NCBI RefSeq assembly: GCF_024158025.1
Contig: NZ_JAMZEL010000004.1
Location: forward strand, 1 to 64,000
Source of the DNA: Runella salmonicolor
GTDB taxonomy: Bacteria > Bacteroidota > Bacteroidia > Cytophagales > Spirosomataceae
DNA: 64,000 nucleotides
Direction of reading: 5' to 3'
Every line of letters begins with the position of its first letter. Position 1 is the stretch's first letter. The translations under genes and the position numbers were made by a program. The notes under the pieces are model-generated. The model was not told where the DNA came from, did no database searches, and was given only the letters and a program-made list of their open reading frames with translations. Below are positions 16,475 through 24,798 of the stretch, piece by piece.

Positions 16475-18832
16475 TTATTCCGTTTTTAGCGATTTTACGG
16501 GGTTCATCAACGACGCTCGAACGGCTTGGTAACTGACGGTCAGCAGGGCAATCGCTATCGCCGAAAGCGCCGCAATGGCAAAATACCACCATTCTATGTC
16601 GATGCGATAAGCGTATTTTTCGAGCCAATTTTTGAGGAAGTACCACGCCACTGGAAACGCGATGAGCGTAGCCAGCAGCACTAATTTGATAAAATCCAGC
16701 GACAACATTCCTACCAGATTGGATACACTTGCGCCCAGCACTTTACGTACGCCTATTTCTTTGGTGCGTTGCTCCGCCGTAAAAGAAGCCAAACCAAATA
16801 ACCCCAGACACGAAATAAAAATGGCCAAAAACGCAAAGTAATTGGATAGCTTATTGACCACATTTTCGCTTTTGTACTGATTGGCGTATTCTTGGTCGGC
16901 AAAAAAGTATTTGAATGGAAAATTAGGGTTAAACTTCTTGAACACTTTTTCGGTATTGGCAATAGCATCAGGAGTTTTGCCGCCTTCGGCGCGGATGATG
17001 ACGACGCCCCAATTCTCGGTTTTGGGCTGCAAGCGCAAAATCAACGGCTCGATGGCTGAGTGAAGCGTGTTGTAATGAAAATCTTTCATCAGTCCGACGA
17101 TGGTTCCTTTGCGGTTCCACATGGTCATTTCTTTGCCGACGGGGTCTTTGTAGCCCATTTTCTTGGCGCTGGCTTCGTTGATGATATAGTTGGTGGTGTC
17201 GGTTCCGTATTGGTCGCTGAAATCCCGCCCGCCAATCAGTTGAATACCCATCGTTTTGATGTAGTCGTACGAAATGGCGTTGTTGGCAAAAAGCAATAAC
17301 TGGGTTGTGTCTTTTCCGGGCCATTTTACGCCTTGTGTCGAAGAGCCAACTTCCAGCGGGTCTGATTGGGAGCAGGTGACTGATTTAATACCAGGCTGAT
17401 GTTGAAGTTCTTGTTTGAACGAGGCGAAGTTTTTCTGCAAATCCCCTTCCAATGGCATATAAAGAAGGTTTTCGCGGTCATAACCAGCGTTTTTGGTTCG
17501 TAAATAATTGATTTGTTCGTGAACGATAATCATGCCCAGAATGAGCGTAATCGACAAGGCAAACTGAAAAACCACCAGCCCTTTTCGAAAATACGTGGCG
17601 CTCGGCTTAAATTTCAGGGAGCCTTTCAACACCACAACGGGATTGAGCGATGACATAAACAACGCAGGGTAGCTGCCCGCCACTAAGCCCGTTATCAACG
17701 TTAGACTCACCAAAACCACTAGAAAACTTGGGTCGGTAAAGTTGAGCGACAGCTCTTTTTCGGTCAGAAGGTTAAAAGTGGGCAGGAGTAAAAAAACCAA
17801 CAAAATAGAAAAGAGTAGCGCACAAAATGCAATCAGTATGGCTTCGCCCATAAATTGCCCAATCAGAATGCCCTTGACCGCGCCAATCACCTTGCGAACG
17901 CCCACTTCTTTGGCGCGTTTGACGGAGCGGGCCGTGGCCAAATTCATGAAATTGATGCACGCAATCAATAAAATTACGATGGCAACGATGGAAAAAATAC
18001 GCACATAATCAATCCGTCCGCCGTTTTGTTTGCCCGAATCCCAGTTGGAATAAAGGTACGATTCCTGATACGATTGCAAGAATATTTCGACGTTGCTGTC
18101 TTTGTTTTTGGTCTTGATGTAGCCCTTGATTTTGGCATTTACTTTGTCTAATGATGCGTTTTTGGTCAACATCACGTAACAGCGCGGCCCGTTATTGCCC
18201 CATTCTTTGGCCCATGGATTGTTTTTGAGCCAGCGGTCGAAGCTCATCAAAAAGTCAAATTTTAGTGATGAGTTTTTAGGAATGTCTTTCAAAATCCCCG
18301 TAACCATCACGTCTTCTTTGCCGTCAATACGGATAGATTTGCCCAGAGGGTTTTGATTAGGAAAATACTTTTGGGCGAGTTTTTTGGATATAACTACTCC
18401 ATCGGGGCGTTTTAGGGCGGTTCGGGCATCGCCTTGCTCCAGTTTAAAACTGAACATCGTCAGAAAATCCCCTTGTACATAGCGGCCCTTTTCTTTGTCG
18501 AAAGTAGTGCCTACGGTAAAAAGCGGCTGCTCTTCCCACAGCATTTGGCTGGCCTTTTCGATTTCGGGAATGTCTTTTACAATGTTTTCGGCCAGAAGCC
18601 CCGGCGTTGAAGGGTAGGTTTCGATTTTGCCCGAATAATACTGGTTTTCCATTACCCGATAAAGACGCGTGCCGTTTTCATGAAAGGCATCCATAGCCGT
18701 TTCGTCTTGTACCCACAACATAATCATCAGGCTGCAGGCCATGCCTAGCGCCAGCCCCATGATGTTGATAAAACTATAAACTTTGTTTTTCCACAAATTG
18801 CGGAAGGCGATGGTGAGGTAATTGCTTAACAT
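16475..18832 (-). CDS. MacB/FtsX-type ABC transporter permease 7
   Basis: The open frame reaches 18895, but the family start MLSNYLTIAFRNLWKNK is the internal ATG at 18832, giving 785 aa. Two MacB_PCD/FtsX units carry KRAKEVGVRKVIGAVKG and AEQRTKEIGVRKVLGAS. The periplasmic domains resemble permease 2 most. It is the permease nearest the ATPase gene (86 bp upstream, same strand), so the ATPase-permease 7 pair is the core MacB-like unit, and the other six may share the same ATPase. Confidence 0.9.
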   Translation of the reverse strand: MLSNYLTIAFRNLWKNKVYSFINIMGLALGMACSLMIMLWVQDETAMDAFHENGTRLYRVMENQYYSGKIETYPSTPGLLAENIVKDIPEIEKASQMLWEEQPLFTVGTTFDKEKGRYVQGDFLTMFSFKLEQGDARTALKRPDGVVISKKLAQKYFPNQNPLGKSIRIDGKEDVMVTGILKDIPKNSSLKFDFLMSFDRWLKNNPWAKEWGNNGPRCYVMLTKNASLDKVNAKIKGYIKTKNKDSNVEIFLQSYQESYLYSNWDSGKQNGGRIDYVRIFSIVAIVILLIACINFMNLATARSVKRAKEVGVRKVIGAVKGILIGQFMGEAILIAFCALLFSILLVFLLLPTFNLLTEKELSLNFTDPSFLVVLVSLTLITGLVAGSYPALFMSSLNPVVVLKGSLKFKPSATYFRKGLVVFQFALSITLILGMIIVHEQINYLRTKNAGYDRENLLYMPLEGDLQKNFASFKQELQHQPGIKSVTCSQSDPLEVGSSTQGVKWPGKDTTQLLLFANNAISYDYIKTMGIQLIGGRDFSDQYGTDTTNYIINEASAKKMGYKDPVGKEMTMWNRKGTIVGLMKDFHYNTLHSAIEPLILRLQPKTENWGVVIIRAEGGKTPDAIANTEKVFKKFNPNFPFKYFFADQEYANQYKSENVVNKLSNYFAFLAIFISCLGLFGLASFTAEQRTKEIGVRKVLGASVSNLVGMLSLDFIKLVLLATLIAFPVAWYFLKNWLEKYAYRIDIEWWYFAIAALSAIAIALLTVSYQAVRASLMNPVKSLKTE

Positions 18833-18918
18833 GGCTGTATGGATTTTGGGCATAGCGGAAAAGGCAGAGGACCATTGCCCAATGCCTTCACGCACTACTT
18901 ATATGGGTGAATATGTGT

Positions 18919-19596
18919 TTATACGCGCATTTTCTCAGTCACCACTTTACCATCAAAAAGATTGACGATTCGGTGGGCAAAACCTGCGTCATACGGCGAG
19001 TGAGTTACCATGATGATACTCGTGCCTTCGTCGTTGAGTTGGGAGAGCAGCTTCATTACTTCTTCGCCGTTGGCGGAGTCTAAGTTTCCCGTGGGCTCAT
19101 CCGCAAGGATTAATTTGGGCTTGGCTACCACCGCACGGGCAATAGCGGTACGTTGTTGCTGCCCCCCCGAGAGTTGTTGTGGAAAGTGATTGCGGCGGTG
19201 CATGATGTTCATGCGGGTCAATACCGTTTCAACCATTTCTTTGCGTTGGTCGGCGGGTACTTTGAGGTAAAGCAGCGGAAGCTCCACGTTTTCATACACG
19301 GTCAGCTCGTCGATGAGGTTAAAGCTCTGGAACACAAACCCGATGTTTCCTTTACGCAATTGTGCCCGTTGACGTTCCGACAGTTTTGCCACCTCGGTCC
19401 CGTGGAAGTCATAGCTGCCTTCGCTGGGGTTGTCTAAGAGGCCCAGGATGTTGAGCAACGTAGATTTGCCGCAACCAGAAGGACCCATGATGGCGACAAA
19501 TTCGCCGTCTTTTACTTCCAAATCAATTCCGTTCAAGGCTGTTGTTTCCACTTCTTCGGTGGTGAAGATTTTCTGGAGGTTAGCTGTTTTTATCAT
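18919..19596 (-). CDS. ABC transporter ATP-binding protein (LolD/MacB type)
   Basis: The 225-aa nucleotide-binding subunit has all motifs intact: Walker A GPSGCGKST at about 39-47, Q-loop FVFQSFNLIDELTVYENV, signature LSGGQQQR near 140, Walker B LILADEPTGNLD, and the H-loop histidine in VTHSPYDAGFA. FNLIDELTVYEN is typical of ATPases that drive FtsX-fold permeases. It is the only ATPase within the permease array, so it plausibly energises several of them. Upstream on the same strand the adaptor gene is separated from it by an oppositely oriented insertion (four-helix bundle gene). Confidence 0.93.
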   Translation of the reverse strand: MIKTANLQKIFTTEEVETTALNGIDLEVKDGEFVAIMGPSGCGKSTLLNILGLLDNPSEGSYDFHGTEVAKLSERQRAQLRKGNIGFVFQSFNLIDELTVYENVELPLLYLKVPADQRKEMVETVLTRMNIMHRRNHFPQQLSGGQQQRTAIARAVVAKPKLILADEPTGNLDSANGEEVMKLLSQLNDEGTSIIMVTHSPYDAGFAHRIVNLFDGKVVTEKMRV

Positions 19597-19683
19597 TGTG
19601 TTATTTTGGAAAATGGAAAATCGGAAAAAGGAACACGGATTTCACTATTTTGCGTTACTTTTTCACATTATCAATTAATTAAA

Positions 19684-20046
19684 ATGGCCGCTATTCAAAA
19701 ATTTGAAGATTTAACAGTTTGGAAAATGGGATTTGCTTTAGCAATAGATGTTTACAAGACCCTTGCAGACTGTAAAGATTATGGACTTCGTGACCAAATG
19801 CAACGTTCATCTGTATCTATTCCCTCCAATATTGCAGAAGGTTTTGAAAGAGAATATAATAAAGAATTCATACGTTTTTTAAGGGTTTCCAAAGGTTCTG
19901 CTGGTGAATTGAGAACTCAAATCTATATAGCAATAGGCATTGGTATCATTGATAACGAACTAGGGGAAGTTTTGCTGGACAAAAGCCGACATATATCGTC
20001 TATGCTTAGGAACTTGATTAAAGTCAGAGAAACCCAATTTTCTTAA
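19684..20046 (+). CDS. Four-helix bundle protein (23S rRNA intervening-sequence protein family)
   Basis: The 120-aa protein matches the four-helix bundle family named after proteins encoded in 23S rRNA intervening sequences: FEDLTVWKMGFALAIDVYK at the N-terminus, then LRDQMQRSSVSIPSNIAEGFERE and KGSAGELRTQIYIA. Stand-alone copies are common in Bacteroidota, and their function is not established. The ATG at 19684 begins the family domain; the open frame extends back to 19606 without family residues. It lies on the opposite strand between the adaptor and the ATPase of an otherwise collinear efflux operon, and it is flanked by inverted copies of GGAACACG (19630 and 20072). That suggests insertion. 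Confidence 0.85.
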   Translation: MAAIQKFEDLTVWKMGFALAIDVYKTLADCKDYGLRDQMQRSSVSIPSNIAEGFEREYNKEFIRFLRVSKGSAGELRTQIYIAIGIGIIDNELGEVLLDKSRHISSMLRNLIKVRETQFS

Positions 20047-20103
20047 CCGATAATTCTGTGTTCTTGCTTTTCGTGTTCCGTTCTTCCTTAACTCCGTTTT
20101 CCG

Positions 20104-21405
20104 TTATTTCAATTCAAGCACTTCTTTGTCGCCAAAGTTTGCGTAGCTGCTGGTGATTACTTTTTCACCCGTTTGCAGCCCTTCTAGTACTTCATAATAT
20201 TCAGGGTTTTTGCGTCCCAGCGTGATGTTGCGCTTGATGGCGCGTTTGCCGCTGTTGTCTAGCACATACACCCAGTTGCCGCCCGTATCGGAGAAAAACC
20301 CGCCTACTGGCAATAGTACCGCTTTTTCGGCTTTGCCTAATTCTAGGCGAATCGGTGTGGATTGTCCGCGTTTGATGCCTTCGGGTGTGCCTTTCGGAAA
20401 ACTCATATCTACTTCAAAACGTCCGTTTTTTACTTCGGGATAGATGCGCGTAATGGTCAGCGGGTTTTCTTTTCCATTAAATTCAAAACTTCCGCCCAAT
20501 CCGACAAAAATCCGCGATACATAGTGTTCATCAATTGCAACGCGCATTTTGAAACCGTTGAGGTCGTCAATCTGCCCGATGTTTTGGCCTTGGCTGATGT
20601 TTGAACCTACTTCTACATCTATTGAAGAAAGCAATCCACCAACGGGCGCTTTCACCACGAGGTTATCGAGGGTTTGGCGCCACAGGTCTACGTTGCGTTG
20701 GGTCCGCAAAAGCGTTCCTTCCAATTGGCCAATCTGCATTTTGGCGTTTTCTTCCTGATAGATTTGCGATTCAGTTTCGATTTCTTTTTGTTTTACCAAC
20801 AGTTCGTAATCACGTTTTGAACGCAGAAAATCAGATTCAGGAATCACCTTGTCTTTGAATAATTTCTGATTACGTTCGTAAATATCTTTGGCTTGGTCAA
20901 TTTTAAATTCTAGTTCGTTTAACGTCCGACGGATATTAAAACGTGCTACTTTCAATTGTTGACGGGTATTTTGGAGGTCATTCACCAATCGGCTGGCCTC
21001 TGTTTCTGATTGTAGGAAGTTGAGTTTGAGGTTTTGGTTTTCTAGTTTTAAGAGCACTTGGCCTTGGGTCACCATGCTGCCGCCTTCCACGATTTTTTCC
21101 CGAACATACCCGCCCACGATGGCGTCCAAACGAATGATTTTGAGGGGCTGCACTACGCCAGTCACTACAATAAACTCATCAAAAGAGCCCGTCGAAACAC
21201 TGGATACGGTGAGTTTTTCAGCTTCTACATTGAGTTTGGAGCGTTTATCGGAGAAAAATAATTGATACACAATAAAGGCAATCAAAGCACTGCTCCCTGC
21301 AAAAATGGCAATGCGCTGGGTATTCCAAAATTTCTTTTTACGTACGCGGTCCATGGTGCCCTGAGGGTTGTTGTTTTGGCCGATGATCGGATTCTTAACT
21401 TCCAT
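20104..21405 (-). CDS. Efflux periplasmic adaptor (membrane fusion protein, MacA/HlyD-like)
   Basis: The 433-aa protein has one membrane anchor at about 31-51 (IAIFAGSSALIAFIVYQLFF). A lipoyl-like half domain (VVQPLKIIRLDAIVGGYV...GQVLLKLEN) follows, then a long coiled-coil hairpin (about 125-235, rich in LNFLQSETEASR and YERNQKLFKDKV), the second lipoyl half (VVKAPVGGLLSSIDVEVGS) and a beta-barrel/MP domain to the end. It bridges inner-membrane permeases to a TolC-type channel. The nearest such channel is encoded at 51552-52877 under a matching promoter. It has a 118-base leader with a hairpin and a sigma54-type promoter facing away from the two-component genes. Confidence 0.9.
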   Translation of the reverse strand: MEVKNPIIGQNNNPQGTMDRVRKKKFWNTQRIAIFAGSSALIAFIVYQLFFSDKRSKLNVEAEKLTVSSVSTGSFDEFIVVTGVVQPLKIIRLDAIVGGYVREKIVEGGSMVTQGQVLLKLENQNLKLNFLQSETEASRLVNDLQNTRQQLKVARFNIRRTLNELEFKIDQAKDIYERNQKLFKDKVIPESDFLRSKRDYELLVKQKEIETESQIYQEENAKMQIGQLEGTLLRTQRNVDLWRQTLDNLVVKAPVGGLLSSIDVEVGSNISQGQNIGQIDDLNGFKMRVAIDEHYVSRIFVGLGGSFEFNGKENPLTITRIYPEVKNGRFEVDMSFPKGTPEGIKRGQSTPIRLELGKAEKAVLLPVGGFFSDTGGNWVYVLDNSGKRAIKRNITLGRKNPEYYEVLEGLQTGEKVITSSYANFGDKEVLELK

Positions 21406-21445
21406 TGTTACTATGCTGATTGATGAATGAGTACTTTCTTAAAAT

Positions 21446-21482
21446 GCAGTAAGGAGTTGATTTCTTTTCGACTCCTTACTGC
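21446..21482 (-). other. Leader hairpin in the 5' region of the adaptor transcript
   Basis: A perfect 12-bp stem (GCAGTAAGGAGT at 21446-21457, complement at 21471-21482, 13-base loop) lies between the predicted transcription start (about 21511) and the adaptor ATG at 21405. On the transcript it is followed by ATTTTAAG, a poor T tract. It could be an attenuator, a stability element or an RBS-distal structure; the sequence does not decide. Confidence 0.55.
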
Positions 21483-21522
21483 TTCATTTTTTAATGGCTG
21501 TATGTGTCTGTTTAGTATTCTG

Positions 21523-21537
21523 CCAATACCCGTGCCG
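21523..21537 (-). promoter_or_regulatory. Putative sigma54 promoter of the adaptor gene
   Basis: The minus strand reads CGGCACGGGTATTGG: a -24 GGCACG half and a -12 TTGG half, one base from TTGC. It lies 54 bp from the tandem dyad, mirroring the promoter on the other side. Confidence 0.6.
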
Positions 21538-21591
21538 GAAACATAAGTTATTGGTTATGAATGAATTGGTGTTGCCTGTGAATTTTAAAAT

Positions 21592-21628
21592 TGTCCGAAA
21601 ACGGACATGGGTTGTACGCCATTGGACA
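21592..21628. promoter_or_regulatory. Tandem enhancer dyad between adaptor and two-component genes
   Basis: TGTCC-GAAAAC-GGACA (21592-21607, perfect) and TGTAC-GCCATT-GGACA (21613-21628), 21 bp apart. It sits almost exactly midway between two outward-facing -24/-12 boxes, 54 bp from one and 53 bp from the other, so it could serve both the adaptor and the regulator operon. Confidence 0.8.
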
Positions 21629-21681
21629 AGAATAAAAAGTGTACTTTATCTTAATGGTTGATAATGAGGTATTTTGTATTT

Positions 21682-21696
21682 TGGCACTCTTATTGG
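21682..21696 (+). promoter_or_regulatory. Putative sigma54 promoter of the two-component operon
   Basis: TGGCACTCTTATTGG, with TGGCAC at -24 and TTGG at -12. It lies 53 bp from the tandem dyad and 74 bp before the regulator ATG at 21771. It supports positive autoregulation. Confidence 0.65.
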
Positions 21697-21770
21697 GTAA
21701 ATTTATACATACCGTCAAAAGAGTTGTATTTTACCAAAATTACCAATTAGCTCATTTACAAATATTTCAA

Positions 21771-23141
21771 ATGCTCACCGCCAAAGTATTAATTGTTGAC
21801 GATGATGTCGACGTTTTGAGTGCTGCCAAATTGCTCCTCAAACGGCATTTCAGTCAAGTGGATATTGAAAAAAATCCCCAGCGTATTCCCTTCTTAGTCA
21901 CCAACGGCAATTACGACGCTATTTTGTTGGATATGAACTTCACCCGTGACGTTATCAGCGGCAAAGAAGGTTTTGATTGGTTGGACCGTATTTTAGACAT
22001 TGACCCGCTGGCGGTTGTGGTCCTTTTTACTGCGTTTGGTGACGTAGAAATGGCCGTGCGGGCCATGAAAGCGGGGGCCATGGACTTTGTTTTGAAACCA
22101 TGGGAAAACGATAAGCTGCTGGCTACTATGCAGGCGGCGGTGCGCAAAAGGGAGGAAAATAAAGCCAAAGTGGGCGGTAGTCCAGTGGCGTCGGCCAATA
22201 AACCGACGTCTGGGAAGCCGATGTCGCAGCCAACTTTTGTGGCTTCCAGCGCCATTATGCAGCAGCTGTATGCCACTGCCGAGCGTGTTGCGGTGACGGA
22301 TGCGACGGTACTGGTGTTGGGAGAAAACGGAACTGGAAAAAGCGACTTGGCCCAACTTATTCACCAAAAATCCAATCGCGCCGATAAACCTTTCGTTATC
22401 GTAGATTTAGGGGCAATTCCCGAAAGTTTGTTTGAAAGTGAGCTATTTGGTCACGTCAAAGGGGCTTTTACCGATGCCAAAGAAGACCGCGCGGGGCGGT
22501 TTGAAGAGGCCCACGGAGGAACGTTGTTCTTAGATGAAATCGGCAATTTATCCCTGCCCATGCAGGCCAAACTCCTGACCGTGTTGCAAAACCGAACGGT
22601 AACGCGGGTGGGTTCCAACAAAACCAAACAAATAGACGTCCGGATCATTTGTGCCACCAATCAACCCATCGGCCAAATGGTGGCTGACCGGACTTTTCGT
22701 CAGGATTTGCTTTACCGCATCAATACCATTGAGTTGCGTATTCCGCCATTGCGGGAGCGTCCTGAAGACATTGTGCCGTTGACGGAGCTTTTCCTCAAAC
22801 AGTACCGTCATCAATACAAACGCGTGGTGACGGCCCTAAGTGCGGCTCTGATTAAGCAATTGCAACGTTATCATTGGCCGGGCAACGTGCGCGAACTCCG
22901 CAGTGCGGTGGAGCGAGCCGTTATTTTGACCCAACAAAACACGTTGCAACCCGAAGATTTTTTCCAGAATGCGTTTACCGAAACCTCACAGTTTACCGAA
23001 ACTTACCAGTTGGAAGAAATGGAAAAACAGTTGATTGTAAAAGCAATGAAAAAATACAACGGCAACATCACCGAAGTGGCCAAGGAGTTGGGTCTTTCGC
23101 GGCAGGCATTGTACCGTAGAATGGAAAAATACGGGCTATGA
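21771..23141 (+). CDS. Sigma54-dependent response regulator (NtrC family)
   Basis: The frame opens at 21639, but the receiver begins at the ATG at 21771 (MLTAKVLIVDDDVDVLS), giving 456 aa, and the predicted promoter lies between the two. The receiver (1-125) has the acidic pocket DDD, phospho-acceptor D in AILLDMNF, T in LFTAFGD and K in VLKPW. The AAA+ domain (about 155-385) has Walker A GENGTGKS, Walker B GGTLFLDEIGN, the sigma54-contacting loop as GAFTDA (usual GAFTGA) and the R-finger region FRQDLLYRIN. The C-terminal Fis-type helix-turn-helix is NITEVAKELGLSRQALYRRM. It is the obvious candidate to bind the five tandem dyads and activate the -24/-12 promoters. A 4-bp overlap couples it to the histidine kinase. 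Confidence 0.95.
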   Translation: MLTAKVLIVDDDVDVLSAAKLLLKRHFSQVDIEKNPQRIPFLVTNGNYDAILLDMNFTRDVISGKEGFDWLDRILDIDPLAVVVLFTAFGDVEMAVRAMKAGAMDFVLKPWENDKLLATMQAAVRKREENKAKVGGSPVASANKPTSGKPMSQPTFVASSAIMQQLYATAERVAVTDATVLVLGENGTGKSDLAQLIHQKSNRADKPFVIVDLGAIPESLFESELFGHVKGAFTDAKEDRAGRFEEAHGGTLFLDEIGNLSLPMQAKLLTVLQNRTVTRVGSNKTKQIDVRIICATNQPIGQMVADRTFRQDLLYRINTIELRIPPLRERPEDIVPLTELFLKQYRHQYKRVVTALSAALIKQLQRYHWPGNVRELRSAVERAVILTQQNTLQPEDFFQNAFTETSQFTETYQLEEMEKQLIVKAMKKYNGNITEVAKELGLSRQALYRRMEKYGL

Positions 23142-24466
23142 AACACTTCTCAATCGGCATTTTGTGGAGGGTGTTTTGGCTGACGCTTAGTTTGGGAGGG
23201 TTGTTTTACTTTGTTCCTGATGAGCAGTGGATATTGTCGGCATTGATGGCGTTTATGAGTGCCATTGCGGTATTTCAGTTGTATTATTATGCCACAAGTA
23301 CAAACCGGAAACTGGCGCGCTTTTTTGAGTCCGTTCGGTATTCAGATTTTGCCGTAAAGTTTCGCTCAGATGATAAAATGGGTGAAAGTTTTCGAGAAAT
23401 CAATCAGCAGTTCAATGAAGTTTTGGAGGCATTTCGTGTGGCCCGGGCCGAAAAAGAAGCCAATCTTCAGTACTTGAATACCATCGTTCAGCACATCAGT
23501 ACGGGCCTGATTAGCTTTGGCAGCGATGGCCGGGTGGAGCTGGTCAACAGCGCCGCACTCAAGATGTTGGGAATTTATCGGCTGCGTCAGCTGGAAGATT
23601 TACAGGAACCGCACCCGCAGCTTTTTACGTTGATAGCCACGCTTCGTACGGGTGTACGCCAACTTTATCAGACCTCCGACGATGAGTCTTTGTCGGTGCA
23701 GGCTACGCAGATTCAGCTGAGAGGTAAGGTGTTACGGATTTTGGTTTTGCAAAATATTCAGTCAGAATTGCAACAGAAGGAGATTGAAGCTTGGCAAAAT
23801 CTAACGCGGGTGTTGCGTCACGAAATCATGAATTCGCTCACACCGATACTGTCGCTGGTAGGAACGATGAAGGAAATTGTGCAACTCGACATCGCGCCCG
23901 TTGCGCCCGACAATGAAGGGGTGCAGGACTTGACGGAGGCGCTGCAAACGCTGGAAAAACGCAGCGCAGGAATCATCCAGTTTGTGAATGCCTACCGTGA
24001 TTTTACTACCTTACCAAAACCTACCTTTGTAGAAATACCCGCCCGTGAGCTACTCAGCGGGGTGCTGCAATTGTTTCAAAAAAGTTTGCAGGAAGCATTT
24101 ATCAAAACTACCTTAACGATTGTGCCTGAGAGCCTTGTCATCACGGCCGATGTTGACCAAATCGAACAGGTGTTGATTAATCTCATCAAAAATGCTATCG
24201 AAGCTTTACAGGGACATGCTAATGCGCTGTTGACGATACGTGCCTATTCTGACATGAATCAGCGCGTGTACATTGAGGTGGCCGACAACGGCCTTGGCAT
24301 TGAGCCAGAAGCCTTGGAGCGGATTTTTATTCCTTTTTATACCACCAAAAAAACGGGCTCAGGTATTGGTCTCAGCCTTTCTCGTCAAATTATGCAACAG
24401 CACGGCGGTCAGCTCAGTGTGACCTCGGAAGTAGGTAAAGGTACCACGTTTGTGATTGTTTTGTAG
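23138..24466 (+). CDS. Sensor histidine kinase (NtrY/NtrB-like)
   Basis: The 442-aa membrane kinase has two N-terminal helices (about 8-24 and 31-50) with only a few residues between them, so there is no periplasmic sensor domain; sensing must be in the membrane or the cytoplasm. A HAMP-like linker is followed by a PAS-like segment (IVQHISTGLISFGSDGRVELVN) at about 112-190. The dimerisation helix carries the phospho-accepting H in RVLRHEIMNSLTPIL. The ATPase domain shows the N box INLIKNAIEAL, G1 VADNGLGIEP, F box IFIPFYTTKK and G2 GSGIGLSLS. It is coupled to the regulator gene by ATGA. The absence of a large sensor fits systems that respond to envelope stress or to the state of a partner transporter; this is inference. 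Confidence 0.92.
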   Translation: MKHFSIGILWRVFWLTLSLGGLFYFVPDEQWILSALMAFMSAIAVFQLYYYATSTNRKLARFFESVRYSDFAVKFRSDDKMGESFREINQQFNEVLEAFRVARAEKEANLQYLNTIVQHISTGLISFGSDGRVELVNSAALKMLGIYRLRQLEDLQEPHPQLFTLIATLRTGVRQLYQTSDDESLSVQATQIQLRGKVLRILVLQNIQSELQQKEIEAWQNLTRVLRHEIMNSLTPILSLVGTMKEIVQLDIAPVAPDNEGVQDLTEALQTLEKRSAGIIQFVNAYRDFTTLPKPTFVEIPARELLSGVLQLFQKSLQEAFIKTTLTIVPESLVITADVDQIEQVLINLIKNAIEALQGHANALLTIRAYSDMNQRVYIEVADNGLGIEPEALERIFIPFYTTKKTGSGIGLSLSRQIMQQHGGQLSVTSEVGKGTTFVIVL

Positions 24467-24483
24467 AGACGCATACGGCATCT

Positions 24484-24798
24484 CTACAAAATATTTCCGT
24501 CTTTTTTGAGCCAACCTATCTCTACAATAGCCTCAGAATTAATGGGGCCATACACGTGCGGAAAGAGTTCGGTGCCGTTGGGTGCGGGTTCGTACAACAG
24601 CGGCGAAGTAAGCTTGTTCTCGTCAATGTGCATCAAAAACAGGTTGTCTACTCCGCTGTAATATCTTTCCAAGACCCCCGCTATTTGGGTTTGCGTGCTG
24701 CAATGAATGAATGTTTCGGCATCCAGCGTCTCGCTTTTGTAGGCGGGGGCATACTCAAATTGTGCCCAATATTCTGGCGTAACAATGTGATAAATCAT
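24484..24798 (-). CDS. DUF952 family protein
   Basis: The 104-aa cytosolic protein has the two signatures of DUF952: ETFIHCSTQTQ near residue 30 and LFPHVYGPIN near 80. The biochemical function of the family is not known to me. It overlaps the TerC stop by one base (TGATG), so it is translated from the same mRNA. Confidence 0.85.
   Translation of the reverse strand: MIYHIVTPEYWAQFEYAPAYKSETLDAETFIHCSTQTQIAGVLERYYSGVDNLFLMHIDENKLTSPLLYEPAPNGTELFPHVYGPINSEAIVEIGWLKKDGNIL

Noticed and set aside
18833..18895. Longer N-terminus for permease 7
   Set aside because: The upstream 21 codons lack the family pattern; MLSNYLTIAFRN at 18832 matches the other starts.
19684..20046. rRNA intervening sequence
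   Set aside because: The four-helix bundle gene belongs to a family first seen in 23S rRNA insertions, but no rRNA sequence flanks it here.
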